From Micromonospora peucetia (GTDB lineage Bacteria > Actinomycetota > Actinomycetes > Mycobacteriales > Micromonosporaceae): DNA of 64,000 nt. The stretch lies in contig NZ_FMIC01000002.1 in assembly GCF_900091625.1 (NCBI RefSeq), positions 6,944,001-7,008,000 on the forward strand. Reading direction: 5' to 3'. Shown piece after piece: positions 42,577-50,483 of this stretch. Both the position numbers and the translations under genes were made by a program. Each line of letters starts with the position of its first letter. Position 1 is the stretch's first letter. The notes below the pieces were generated by a model. That model had not been told where the DNA came from. It made no database searches and worked only from the letters and a program-made list of their open reading frames with translations.

Positions 42577-44161
42577 CGGGCGCCCTCCGTCGTGGCCGGC
42601 CCGCCGAGGACCGCCCGGCCGGACCGGGCCCGGTCCGGCTCACCGCCGGACCCCGCCGACGCCCCGCCGGGGCGGGACCGGGTGGCGGGCAGGCCGGCGG
42701 CACGGTGTCGGTGAGCGGCGCCCCGATCGCCGGACCGGCCGCGACGACGGTGCCGGCCGACCGGGCGGCGGCGATCAACCCGGTGGTGGAGCGGCCGTCC
42801 AGGTACGGCACCACCACGGTGTTCCCGCCCCACCGGCTCAGCACCTCCGCCTCGGGCAGGGCGGGCTCGCCACCGTCGCCGGCGTAGTCGCCGCCCTTCA
42901 CCCAGACGTCCGGCCGCAGCCACGACAGGGCCGCGTGCGGAGTGGGCTCGTCGAAGATCATGACGGCGTCGACGCAGCTCAGCGCCGCGAGCAGTCGGGC
43001 CCGATCGCCCTGCGGGATCACCGGCCGGTCCGGGCCCTTCAACCCCGCCACGCTCCCGTCGGAGTTCAGGCAGACCACCAGGCAGTCGCCGAGCTGCCGG
43101 GCGGCCTGCAACGTCGCCACGTGCCCGGCGTGCAGCAGGTCGAAGCAGCCGCCGGTGGCCACGACCGTGCCGCCGCGGGCGCGTACCGCGGACACCACGC
43201 CGGCGGTCGCGACCACGCCGACGCGCTCGCCGCCGGGGCTGGAGACCGCCGGCGGCAGTGGACGCACCGGCCGAGGCAGCGCCGTCGCCACTCCCCCACC
43301 GGCCACGTACGCCGAGGCCTCGGCGACCGCCTCCTGCACCGCCTCCGAAACCAGCGCCCCCCGGGCCAGGGCGAGGCTGGCGGTGGCCGCGAACCGGTCA
43401 CCGGCGCCGCAGGTGTCCCCCTCGGCGGTGGCCGGGGCGGACACCACCATCGGAGTCGCCCCGGCGTGGCAGAGCAGCGCGCCGTCCCCGCCCAGGGTCA
43501 CCGCGACCGCACCGGCGCGCCAGCGCTGACGCAGCCCCTGCGCGCCCCGGGACGCCGCTGCCAGCCGGGTCGTTCCCGGCGCGACCGTGACCAGCTCCCG
43601 CACCTCGGACTCGTTGGGGGTCACCAGGTGCACCCCCGGCACCGCCGCCGGTCCCCGCGGGTGCGGGTCCCAGACCACCGGCGCCCGGGTCGCGGCCAGG
43701 GCCGCCCGCAGCGCGGGCTGCCGGGCGACGCCCCGGCCGTAGTCGCTGACCAGCACGACGGAGGCACGGCCGATCACCCGCAGCACCGCCTCGGAGGGCT
43801 CGCCCGGCGTACCGGCCGCCCCGCCCCGGTCGTGGCGCAGCAGCACCCGGCCCCGGGCGCGCAGGCGGACCTTCTCCGGCGTGGCGCCGCCCAGCCCGAG
43901 GGGATACACCTGCACGCCGGCTTCGGTGAGCAGTGAGCTGAGCCGGGCGCCTCCCGCATCGTCCGCCAACGCGGTCACCAGCACCACGTCGGCGCCCTGC
44001 GCGGCGGCGAAGACCGCGGCCAGGCCGGCACCGCCGGGCCGGTCCACGTGTGCGGTCTCGTCCAGCACCGGCACGGGCGAGTCCGGGCACAACCGGTTCA
44101 CCACCCCCTCGACGTCCCGGTCCAGCAGGGTGTCACCGACCACCACGACGGGTCCCCTCAC
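42573..44161 (-). CDS. hldE: HldE: heptose 7-phosphate kinase / heptose 1-phosphate adenylyltransferase, apparent 3' frameshift
   Basis: Bifunctional enzyme of ADP-heptose synthesis. Residues 1-300 are a PfkB-type kinase (VVVGDTLLDRDVEG, DRPGGAGLAAVFAA, anion hole GDTCGAGDRFAA); 330-470 a cytidylyltransferase-fold adenylyltransferase (ATGGCFDLLHAGHVATLQ with HxGH, LPEAEVLSRWGGNTVVVPYL). GTG 44161 has GAGGAGG. The kinase frame has no stop before 40925. Near 42681-42700 G/C-third-position bias moves to the frame that ends at TGA 42573-42575, which overlaps the SDR start. This fits a one-base deletion (or sequencing error) affecting only a weakly conserved tail. Confidence 0.85.
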
Positions 44162-44174
44162 GCTGCCCTCCTCA

Positions 44175-44828
44175 TCACGCCTGGACCTGCTGACCTGTGC
44201 CGCCGTCGAGCACCACCTCGACCCCGGTCCGTACGGGCGCCCCGGGCGCGGCGGAAGCCACCGGCAGCGCCCGCTCGACGTACTCGCAGAGGAGGTGGCT
44301 GGTCACGAGATGCAGTTCCTGGACGACCTGGCTGTCGGGCGAGTCGACGGGGAGGACGTCGTGGCACAGCTCCGCCAGCGGGTTGGGGGTGGGGCCGGTC
44401 AGGGCCCAGCAGGTGAGTCCGCTGCCACGGCCGGCGCGGGCCGCGGTGAGCAGGTTGGCGCTGGCGCCGCTGGTCGACAGCAGCAGCAGGATGTCGCCGT
44501 CGCGGCCGTGGGCGCGTACCTGGCGGGCGAAGACCTCGTCGTATCCGTAGTCGTTGCCGATGGCGGTCATCGCGGAGGTCTCGGCGTGCAGGGCGATGGC
44601 GGACAGCGGCTGACGGTCGTCACGCAGCTTCCCGACGAGCTCGGCGGTGAGGTGCTGGGCCTCGGCGGCGCTACCGCCGTTGCCGGCCACCAGCAGCCGG
44701 CCGCCGTCGGCCAGCCGGCGCGCGAGGGCCTCCCCCCACCGGGCCAGCAGCGTCTCGTGCCGCCGGTAGGGCACCAGCGCCGCCGCCAGGTTCGTCAGGT
44801 GCGCGTCGAGCGGCGTGACCGCCGCCAT
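44175..44828 (-). CDS. gmhA: Phosphoheptose isomerase GmhA (SIS domain)
   Basis: Converts sedoheptulose 7-phosphate to D-glycero-D-manno-heptose 7-phosphate, the first step to ADP-heptose. The 217-residue product has LLVAGNGGSAAEAQHLTAEL, DYGYDEVFARQV and LLLSTSGASANLLTAARAGR (phosphate-binding S-T-S-G), and the C-terminal QVVQELHLVTSHLLCEYVE with zinc-site His/Glu/Gln. ATG 44828 overlaps the end of the upstream glycosyltransferase gene. HldE follows 14 bases later, matching pathway order. Confidence 0.93.
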   Translation of the reverse strand: MAAVTPLDAHLTNLAAALVPYRRHETLLARWGEALARRLADGGRLLVAGNGGSAAEAQHLTAELVGKLRDDRQPLSAIALHAETSAMTAIGNDYGYDEVFARQVRAHGRDGDILLLLSTSGASANLLTAARAGRGSGLTCWALTGPTPNPLAELCHDVLPVDSPDSQVVQELHLVTSHLLCEYVERALPVASAAPGAPVRTGVEVVLDGGTGQQVQA

Positions 44829-46045
44829 CAGGCCACCACCCGGGTGGGCCGGCGGACCGCCGCCACGTCGCCGTAGACCTCCACCAGCCGCTCCGCGGTG
44901 GCCGCCCACGAGTACCGCCGCCGGGCCCGTTCCCGCGCCGCCGTCGCGTACGCGAAGCGGCGGATCCGGTCGTCGAGCAGCCGCTGGATCGCGGCGCCCA
45001 GCGCGCGCGGGTCCCGGGCCGGCACCAGATCACCGGTGACGCCCTCGACCACCGTGTCCTTGATCCCGCCGACGGCGGTGCCCACCACGGGCACGCCGCA
45101 CGCCATCGCCTCCAGCGGGGTGAGCCCGAACGGCTCGTACCAGGGGGCGGCCACCAGGACGTCCGCCGAGCGGTACCAGCGGCCCATCTCCTCGCGGGGC
45201 ACCGCCCCGACCAGCCGCACCCGGTCGGCCACCCCGCAGCTGACCGCGAGGGCACGCAGCCGGCGGGCGTACGGGTCGGTCTCCAGCAGGCCGGCGGGCG
45301 GGCCGCCGACCACCACGCACTCGGCCTCGGGCACGTACGACATCGCCCGGACGACGGTCTGGAAACCCTTCCGCTCGACCAGCCGGCCGACGGTCAGGAT
45401 CCGCGGCCGGCCGTCCTCCCGCTCGGCCGCCGGACCCAGCGGGGCGAACGTGCCGAGGTTGACCCCGGACGGGACGACCGTCATCCGGGACCGGGGCACC
45501 CCCATCCGGACCAGTTCGCCGACCTCGTCGCGGCACTGGGCGATGACCCGGTCGACGGCCCGGCCGAGCTCCTGCTCGTAGCCGATCCGGCGGGCTGGGC
45601 TGGTGTCCTGCACGCCCTGGTGCCGCCGCTTGACCACCCCCAGCGCGTGGTACGTCTGCACGACCGGCACCCCGGTCTGCCGGCTGGCGGCCAGCGCGGC
45701 GAGGCCGCTCATCCAGAAGTGCGCGTGGATCACCTCGGGCATCCAGTCGCCGCCCCGCCATTGGTCGACCAGCCAGCGGCTGAACTCCCTCATGTGCGGC
45801 AGCAGGGCGTCCTTGGCGACCGGCTCGGCCGGCCCCGCCGGCACGTGCACCACGTCGTAGCCGTCCGGGCTGCGTACCGTCACCGGCAGGTCCACCGCGT
45901 CGCGGCGGGTGTACACCCGCACGTCGTGGCCGGCGGCCGCAAGGGCGGCGGAGAGCTCGGCGACATGCGTGTTCTGACCGCCGGCGTCCTCGCCGCCCAG
46001 GATGGCGAGCGGGCTGGCGTGCTCCGAGATCATCGCGATGCGCAT
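44828..46045 (-). CDS. Glycosyltransferase family 4
   Basis: 405 residues, GT-B fold with retaining GT4 features: ISEHASPLAILGGEDAGGQN, HAHFWMSGLAALAASR, VVPSGVNLGTFAP, and donor-site PWYEPFGLTPLEAMACGVPV (E-x7-E). The start region resembles sucrose-phosphate-synthase/mannosyltransferase-like GT4 enzymes. It overlaps the upstream glycosyltransferase gene by 16 bases. Likely adds a hexose in the same glycan; donor unknown. Confidence 0.88.
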   Translation of the reverse strand: MRIAMISEHASPLAILGGEDAGGQNTHVAELSAALAAAGHDVRVYTRRDAVDLPVTVRSPDGYDVVHVPAGPAEPVAKDALLPHMREFSRWLVDQWRGGDWMPEVIHAHFWMSGLAALAASRQTGVPVVQTYHALGVVKRRHQGVQDTSPARRIGYEQELGRAVDRVIAQCRDEVGELVRMGVPRSRMTVVPSGVNLGTFAPLGPAAEREDGRPRILTVGRLVERKGFQTVVRAMSYVPEAECVVVGGPPAGLLETDPYARRLRALAVSCGVADRVRLVGAVPREEMGRWYRSADVLVAAPWYEPFGLTPLEAMACGVPVVGTAVGGIKDTVVEGVTGDLVPARDPRALGAAIQRLLDDRIRRFAYATAARERARRRYSWAATAERLVEVYGDVAAVRRPTRVVA

Positions 46046-47007
46046 ACTTCCTCCTCCAGCAGCCGGTCCCAGTCGGCGAGGAAACGGTCGAGGCCGTAGC
46101 GGTCCCGGGCGGCGGCGCGGGCCCGCTCCCCCGCCCGGCGTGCCTGCGCCGGCTCGTCGATGAACCGACGGGCGGCGTCGAGCAGGGTGTCAAGCCGGGT
46201 GGACAGCGCTCCCGCCCCGGGTGGCACCGCCATCGCCGCCTCGGTGGCGGCCAGTGCGACCACCGGCATCCCGATGGACATCGCCTCGATCAGGCTGAGC
46301 CCCAGTGAGGTCCACCGGCACAGGTGCAGGTACGCCCGCCGCCGCCCCAACTCCGCGTGCATCCGGTGCTGGGGGACGTCGTCGTGGCTGGCCAGCCGGT
46401 CGGGCGGCAGGCCCAGGTGCTCGGCCAGCCCGGCCACCCGCATGCCGAAGACGTCCAGCGGGGCGATCTCGGCGAACCGGGGCAGCAGGTCGGTGCCGGT
46501 GACCCGCCAGCGGCGTACCGGCTCGTTGATCACCACCGCGAGCCGTTCGAGTTCGCCGGTGTACTGCACGGCGGGGGTGACGATGCCGTGGTCGACCACG
46601 GTGGTACGGGTGGCGCCGGTGTCCCAGAAAAGCTCGTTGAACCCGGTGACGTGGGCGATGAGCAGGTCGTCGCGGTCGGCCATGGGGTGCCGGCTGTTCG
46701 GTACGTCGCCGTCCTTGGGGGTGTTGTGCTCGACGTAGACGGCGGGCACGTCGCGGCCTGGCCGGCGACCGAGCCAGCGCTCGGCGAGGTCGACTTCCTC
46801 GGGGCGTTGCAGGACGACCAGGTCGACGTCGGCGGTGCGCAGCTGCTCGGGGGTCACCTCGACGGCGGTGTCGGGCCACGGGTAGGTGCGGGCGCGGCCG
46901 AGGCCGTAGGGCCCCCGGTCCGGGGTGACGGGCACCAGGTACCGGTGCTTGCCGTGCACGAACGACGTGGTCCAGGAGCCGTGCACGTGCCAGAGCAGCA
47001 GGTTCAT
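46030..47007 (-). CDS. Glycosyltransferase, GT4-like
   Basis: 325 residues. N-terminal MNLLLWHVHGSWTTSFVHGK, middle VYVEHNTPKDGDVPN with a His-acidic acceptor region, and C-terminal LCRWTSLGLSLIEAMSIGMP, where an E sits in the donor-binding position. Divergent from most GT4 enzymes, so donor and acceptor are unknown. ATG 47007 overlaps the stop of the GmhB-GT9 gene (ATGA). Confidence 0.85.
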   Translation of the reverse strand: MNLLLWHVHGSWTTSFVHGKHRYLVPVTPDRGPYGLGRARTYPWPDTAVEVTPEQLRTADVDLVVLQRPEEVDLAERWLGRRPGRDVPAVYVEHNTPKDGDVPNSRHPMADRDDLLIAHVTGFNELFWDTGATRTTVVDHGIVTPAVQYTGELERLAVVINEPVRRWRVTGTDLLPRFAEIAPLDVFGMRVAGLAEHLGLPPDRLASHDDVPQHRMHAELGRRRAYLHLCRWTSLGLSLIEAMSIGMPVVALAATEAAMAVPPGAGALSTRLDTLLDAARRFIDEPAQARRAGERARAAARDRYGLDRFLADWDRLLEEEVCASR

Positions 47008-48785
47008 CGGCTGCTCCCGCCGATGCTGGCCCCCGCCGGCACGCCGGTTCCGCAACCGACGGCGGGTGGCCCCGGTCGGACCTGTGGGGTCACCCCGAGC
47101 AGCCGCAGGGCGTCGAGGACCTGCCCGGGCTCGACGCCGCTGAGGCAGGGGTGGCCGGGCACCGGGCAGCGCGCGGCCCGGGTGTCCCGGCAGGGCGCCT
47201 CCGGGTCGCCGAGCCGCACCGTGGGCACCCGCCACGGCCCCCACTGCCCGAACGGGACCGTGGGGGCGAACAGGCTGACCACCGGCACCCCGTGGGCGGC
47301 GGCGAGGTGGGCGGGGCCGGTGTTGCCGACCACGACCGCGCCGGCGCCGGCGACCGTGGCGGCCAGCCCGGCGAGAGAGGTCCGCCCGCCCAGGTCGACG
47401 GCGACGTCGCCGGCCACCCACGCGGTCAGCTCCCGCTCGCCGGGGTCGCCGGTGACCACCACCCGGTGGCCGGCGGCGGCCAGGGCGCGGACGATCCGCA
47501 CGGCCAGCTCCGGCGGGCAGCCCCGGGCCTGCGCCGCCGAGCCGGGGTGCAGCACCACGTAGCCCGGCGCACCGACCTCCGGCGGAGGTGCCGACGCCGG
47601 GCGCAGGCGCAGGGCGGGGCCGTCGAAGGCGGCGAGGGTGAAGCCGGCCGCGGCGGCGAGCGACAGCGCGCGTTCCGGTTCGGGTACGCCGGCCGGCACG
47701 CGGTGCCGGACATCGAGCAGGCTGCCCGGGTAGTCGTCGCTGATGGCGCTGACCCGGCGGACCCCGGCCAGTCGCAGCAGCAGGGCCAGGGGTAGGGGCG
47801 ACTGGTGGAAGCTGGTGAAGACGACCGCCTCGTCGGCACCCACGGCGGCGAGACGGGCGGTCAACGCGGTCATGTCGGTGGGGTCGACCGGGTCGGGCGC
47901 GGGGTCGATCCAGGGCAGCCGGTGTTCGATGATCTCGTCGACGCCGGGCAGGAGTTCCGCCGCGGCACGGCCCCGGGGTCCGCACAGCAGCACCACCCGC
48001 TCGGCGTCGGCGGCGACCGCGCGGATGCCGGGCCCGGTGACCAGGACGTCCCCGGCCGAGTCGGCACGCACCACCAGCACCGTCCCCGCCCGCCGCCCAC
48101 CGACTTGCCGTAGTGCGTCAGGTCGATCGGTCGCGGACCGGTCGGTGGCGGGGTCCGCCCGCCGCCAGGTGGCCGGGTCGACCGCCGCCCGGCGGCGCAG
48201 GATCTCCGCCACCGCAGCCGGCAGGTCCGGGGCCACCTGCGGCGCGGCGGCCACCTCCTGCGGTCGGGTCACCGGCGTGGGCACCAGGATCCCGGCGGCT
48301 CCCGCGGCGAGCGCCGCGGTCATGTCCCGCCCGATGTCCCCCACCAGCACGCACCGCGCCGGCACCGTGCCCAGTTCTCGCGCCGCCGCGTGCACCAGCC
48401 CGGGCGCCGGCTTTCGGCACCCGCATCCGTCGCCGTCGTCGTGCGGACACACCAGCCAGGCGTCGAACCGCCCCAGCAACTGCTCGACGCGGGCGTGCAC
48501 CGCCCGCATCCGCTCCTCGGTGAGCAGCCCCCGGGCCAGGCCGGACTGGTTCGTCACCACCGCCAGCCGCAGGCCCGCCGCCCGCAACCGGTCCAGGGCG
48601 GCCCGGGCCCCCGGCACCGGCCGCACCTTCTCGGGATCGCCGTTGTACGGCACGTCCTCGATCAGCGTGCCGTCCCGGTCCAGCAGCACCGCGTCGAACA
48701 GGACGGGCCCGGAAGCGGCCTCGCCAGCGCCGGCACAAACCCGGGCTGACCTGCGCTGATCCGGCTCCACCTGGTCCTGTCGCAC
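47004..48785 (-). CDS. GmhB-like heptose bisphosphate phosphatase fused to GT9 glycosyltransferase
   Basis: 593 residues. Residues about 25-190 are a HAD-IIIA phosphatase (AVLLDRDGTLIEDVPYNG, VVTNQSGLARGLL, zinc site CPHDDGDGCGCRKPAPG, LVGDIGRDMTAA), the GmhB class that removes the 7-phosphate of heptose 1,7-bisphosphate. After a linker, about 235-590 form a GT9 domain (VLVVRADSAGDVLVTGPGI, GYVVLHPGSAAQARGCPPEL, VVVGNTGPAHLAAAHGVPVV). The fusion puts the pathway step and a heptosyl-type transfer in one chain. First gene of the minus-strand operon; GTG 48785. Confidence 0.9.
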   Translation of the reverse strand: MRQDQVEPDQRRSARVCAGAGEAASGPVLFDAVLLDRDGTLIEDVPYNGDPEKVRPVPGARAALDRLRAAGLRLAVVTNQSGLARGLLTEERMRAVHARVEQLLGRFDAWLVCPHDDGDGCGCRKPAPGLVHAAARELGTVPARCVLVGDIGRDMTAALAAGAAGILVPTPVTRPQEVAAAPQVAPDLPAAVAEILRRRAAVDPATWRRADPATDRSATDRPDALRQVGGRRAGTVLVVRADSAGDVLVTGPGIRAVAADAERVVLLCGPRGRAAAELLPGVDEIIEHRLPWIDPAPDPVDPTDMTALTARLAAVGADEAVVFTSFHQSPLPLALLLRLAGVRRVSAISDDYPGSLLDVRHRVPAGVPEPERALSLAAAAGFTLAAFDGPALRLRPASAPPPEVGAPGYVVLHPGSAAQARGCPPELAVRIVRALAAAGHRVVVTGDPGERELTAWVAGDVAVDLGGRTSLAGLAATVAGAGAVVVGNTGPAHLAAAHGVPVVSLFAPTVPFGQWGPWRVPTVRLGDPEAPCRDTRAARCPVPGHPCLSGVEPGQVLDALRLLGVTPQVRPGPPAVGCGTGVPAGASIGGSSR

Positions 48786-48953
48786 AGCCGGCGGGTTCCC
48801 GGCGCCCCGGGGAGTAAACGTCGTCCTCGACGCGCCCGACGCGTCGTACCGGCGTCGACACGCCGGCCCGCAGGGGTGGCGATACCCGTCGCCCGGGAGA
48901 AGCTAACCCGCCGGCGCGGTTAGCCCCGACCGCACCCGGGGTACGGCAGGGCG

Positions 48954-49400
48954 GTGGCGATTGTGGAGAGAGTGATCGACGCGCTCCCGGAGCAGGTCTG
49001 GGCGGTGCTGGCGGACGGCTGGACGTACAGCGACTGGGTCGTCGGCACGGTGCACGTCCGCGACGTGGACGATGCCTGGCCCCGGGTCGGCAGCCGACTG
49101 CACCACAAGGCCGGGCCGTGGCCGGTCTCCCTGCACGACTCCTCGACGGTGCTGGCCTGCGAACCGCCGCACCGGTTGGTCATCCGCGCCGGGCTCTGGC
49201 CGGCCGGGGAGGCCGTCGTGGTCTTCACCCTCGAACCGGTCGGCGTGGGCGCGACCCGGGTACGCATCGGCGAGGACTTCGCCGCCGGCCCGTTGCACTG
49301 GGCACGCAACAAGGTTAACGACCTGGTGCTGCACCAGCGCAACAAGGAGACCCTGACCCGGCTGGCCGACATCGCCACGCGACAGAAGGCGAACGGCTGA
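48954..49400 (+). CDS. SRPBCC family protein (START-like)
   Basis: 148 residues, polyketide-cyclase/dehydrase-like fold: VIDALPEQVWAVLADGWTYS at the N-terminus, PRVGSRLHHKAGPWPV, and a C-terminal long helix. The family binds hydrophobic ligands. GTG 48954 lies 6 bases after TACGGC (48942-48947), so it is probably leaderless. Divergent from the heptose operon; a GCTAACC..GGTTAGC near-palindrome lies at 48902-48924 in the gap. Function unknown. Confidence 0.85.
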   Translation: MAIVERVIDALPEQVWAVLADGWTYSDWVVGTVHVRDVDDAWPRVGSRLHHKAGPWPVSLHDSSTVLACEPPHRLVIRAGLWPAGEAVVVFTLEPVGVGATRVRIGEDFAAGPLHWARNKVNDLVLHQRNKETLTRLADIATRQKANG

Positions 49401-49533
49401 CCGCGGAGTTCCGGCTGCGGTCGAGCCGGCATCCGTCCTCGTCGCGGCGGAAGACGGGGCGATAGGGGTGGCCTTTTCGACCCGGATGTGGCAACTGGCT
49501 ACGCTCTGAGGGAGCCCTGTCCGCCGACCGAGG

Positions 49534-50310
49534 ATGTCCGACATGATCGAACCCGTGCAGTTGCCCGTGCCGTGGCGGGACGCACGCCTGACCGTCGTGG
49601 TTCCCACCTACAACGAGGCGGGCAACCTCCCGGTGCTGGTCGAGCGGCTGCTGACCCTGCCGCTGCCGGGCCTGAAGATCCTGGTCGCCGACGACAATTC
49701 GCCGGACGGCACGGGTGAGGTGGCGGACAAGCTGGCCATCGAGCACCCCGACCGGGTCGAGGTCGTGCACCGGGCCGGCAAGGAGGGCCTCGGCCGGGCG
49801 TACGTCGACGGCATCGGGCGTGCCCTCGACGGCGGCGCCGAGTACGTGGCACAGATGGACGCCGACCTGTCGCACCCGCCGGAGGCACTGCCGGGGATGC
49901 TCGGCGCGTTGCTCTCCACCCAGGCCGGCGTGGTGATCGGCTCCCGGTACGTGCCGGGTGGCGAGCTGGACGAGAACTGGCCGCTCTACCGGCGGGCGCT
50001 CAGCGGCTGGGCCAACCTCTACGTGCACACGCTGCTGCGGGTCCGGATCCGCGACCTCACCGCCGGCTTCAAGATCTGGCGGGCGGACGCGCTGCGCGAC
50101 ATCGGCCTGGAGCGGGTGCAGTCCAACGGCTACAGCTTCCAGGTGGAGATGCACTACCTGGCCACGAAGCTGGGGCACACCATCCTGGAGGTGCCGATCC
50201 GCTTCGAGGAGCGGCGCGACGGCGACTCCAAGATGACCACCGCGACCAAGATCGAGAGCGCGCTGATGCCGTTCAAGCTACGCAGCAAACACCGCAACGT
50301 CGAACGCTAA
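49534..50310 (+). CDS. Polyprenol monophosphomannose synthase (Ppm1/Dpm type)
   Basis: GT2-family enzyme that makes polyprenol-phosphate mannose from GDP-mannose, the donor for late PIM/lipoglycan and protein O-mannosylation steps. 258 residues: LTVVVPTYNEAGNLPVLVER, ILVADDNSPDGTGEVAD, QMDADLSHPPEALPGML with the D-x-D-like motif, DLTAGFKIWRADAL, and KMTTATKIESALMPFKL. Lacks a membrane domain, as in the catalytic part of Ppm1. Two in-frame ATGs (49534, 49543) are close; 49534 is used. Functionally linked to the PIM genes. Confidence 0.93.
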   Translation: MSDMIEPVQLPVPWRDARLTVVVPTYNEAGNLPVLVERLLTLPLPGLKILVADDNSPDGTGEVADKLAIEHPDRVEVVHRAGKEGLGRAYVDGIGRALDGGAEYVAQMDADLSHPPEALPGMLGALLSTQAGVVIGSRYVPGGELDENWPLYRRALSGWANLYVHTLLRVRIRDLTAGFKIWRADALRDIGLERVQSNGYSFQVEMHYLATKLGHTILEVPIRFEERRDGDSKMTTATKIESALMPFKLRSKHRNVER

Positions 50311-50357
50311 CCCCCACCCCACCCCCACCCTGCCCACCCCCACCCTGCCCCGCCCGA

Positions 50358-50436
50358 CCCCGCGATCTTGCACTTCCTGCCCCGACAAAGCGGTCACTCT
50401 TCGCATTCTGGGGGCACAAAGTGCAAGATCGCGGGG
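50358..50436. repeat. Dispersed stem-loop element, copy C
   Basis: Perfect 18-bp arms (CCCCGCGATCTTGCACTT at 50358-50375, complement at 50419-50436) and a 43-base loop with GCCCCGACAAA. C-rich sequence precedes and G-rich sequence follows it. It lies between convergent genes and closely matches copy B. Confidence 0.85.
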
Positions 50437-50483
50437 TGCTGGGGTGGGGTGTGCGGGGACGCGTGCCGTCGGCGAGGGGGCGG

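Noticed and set aside
42573..42923. Separate 116-residue minus-strand gene
   Set aside because: Only its last 40 codons have coding bias; they fit better as the displaced end of hldE.
40925..44161. A 1078-codon minus-strand frame joining HldE and GT9
   Set aside because: The middle overlaps a well-formed SDR gene in another frame with strong coding bias; the joined frame there is Arg/Pro-rich and has A/T third positions. More likely hldE frameshift plus chance lack of stops in GC-rich DNA.
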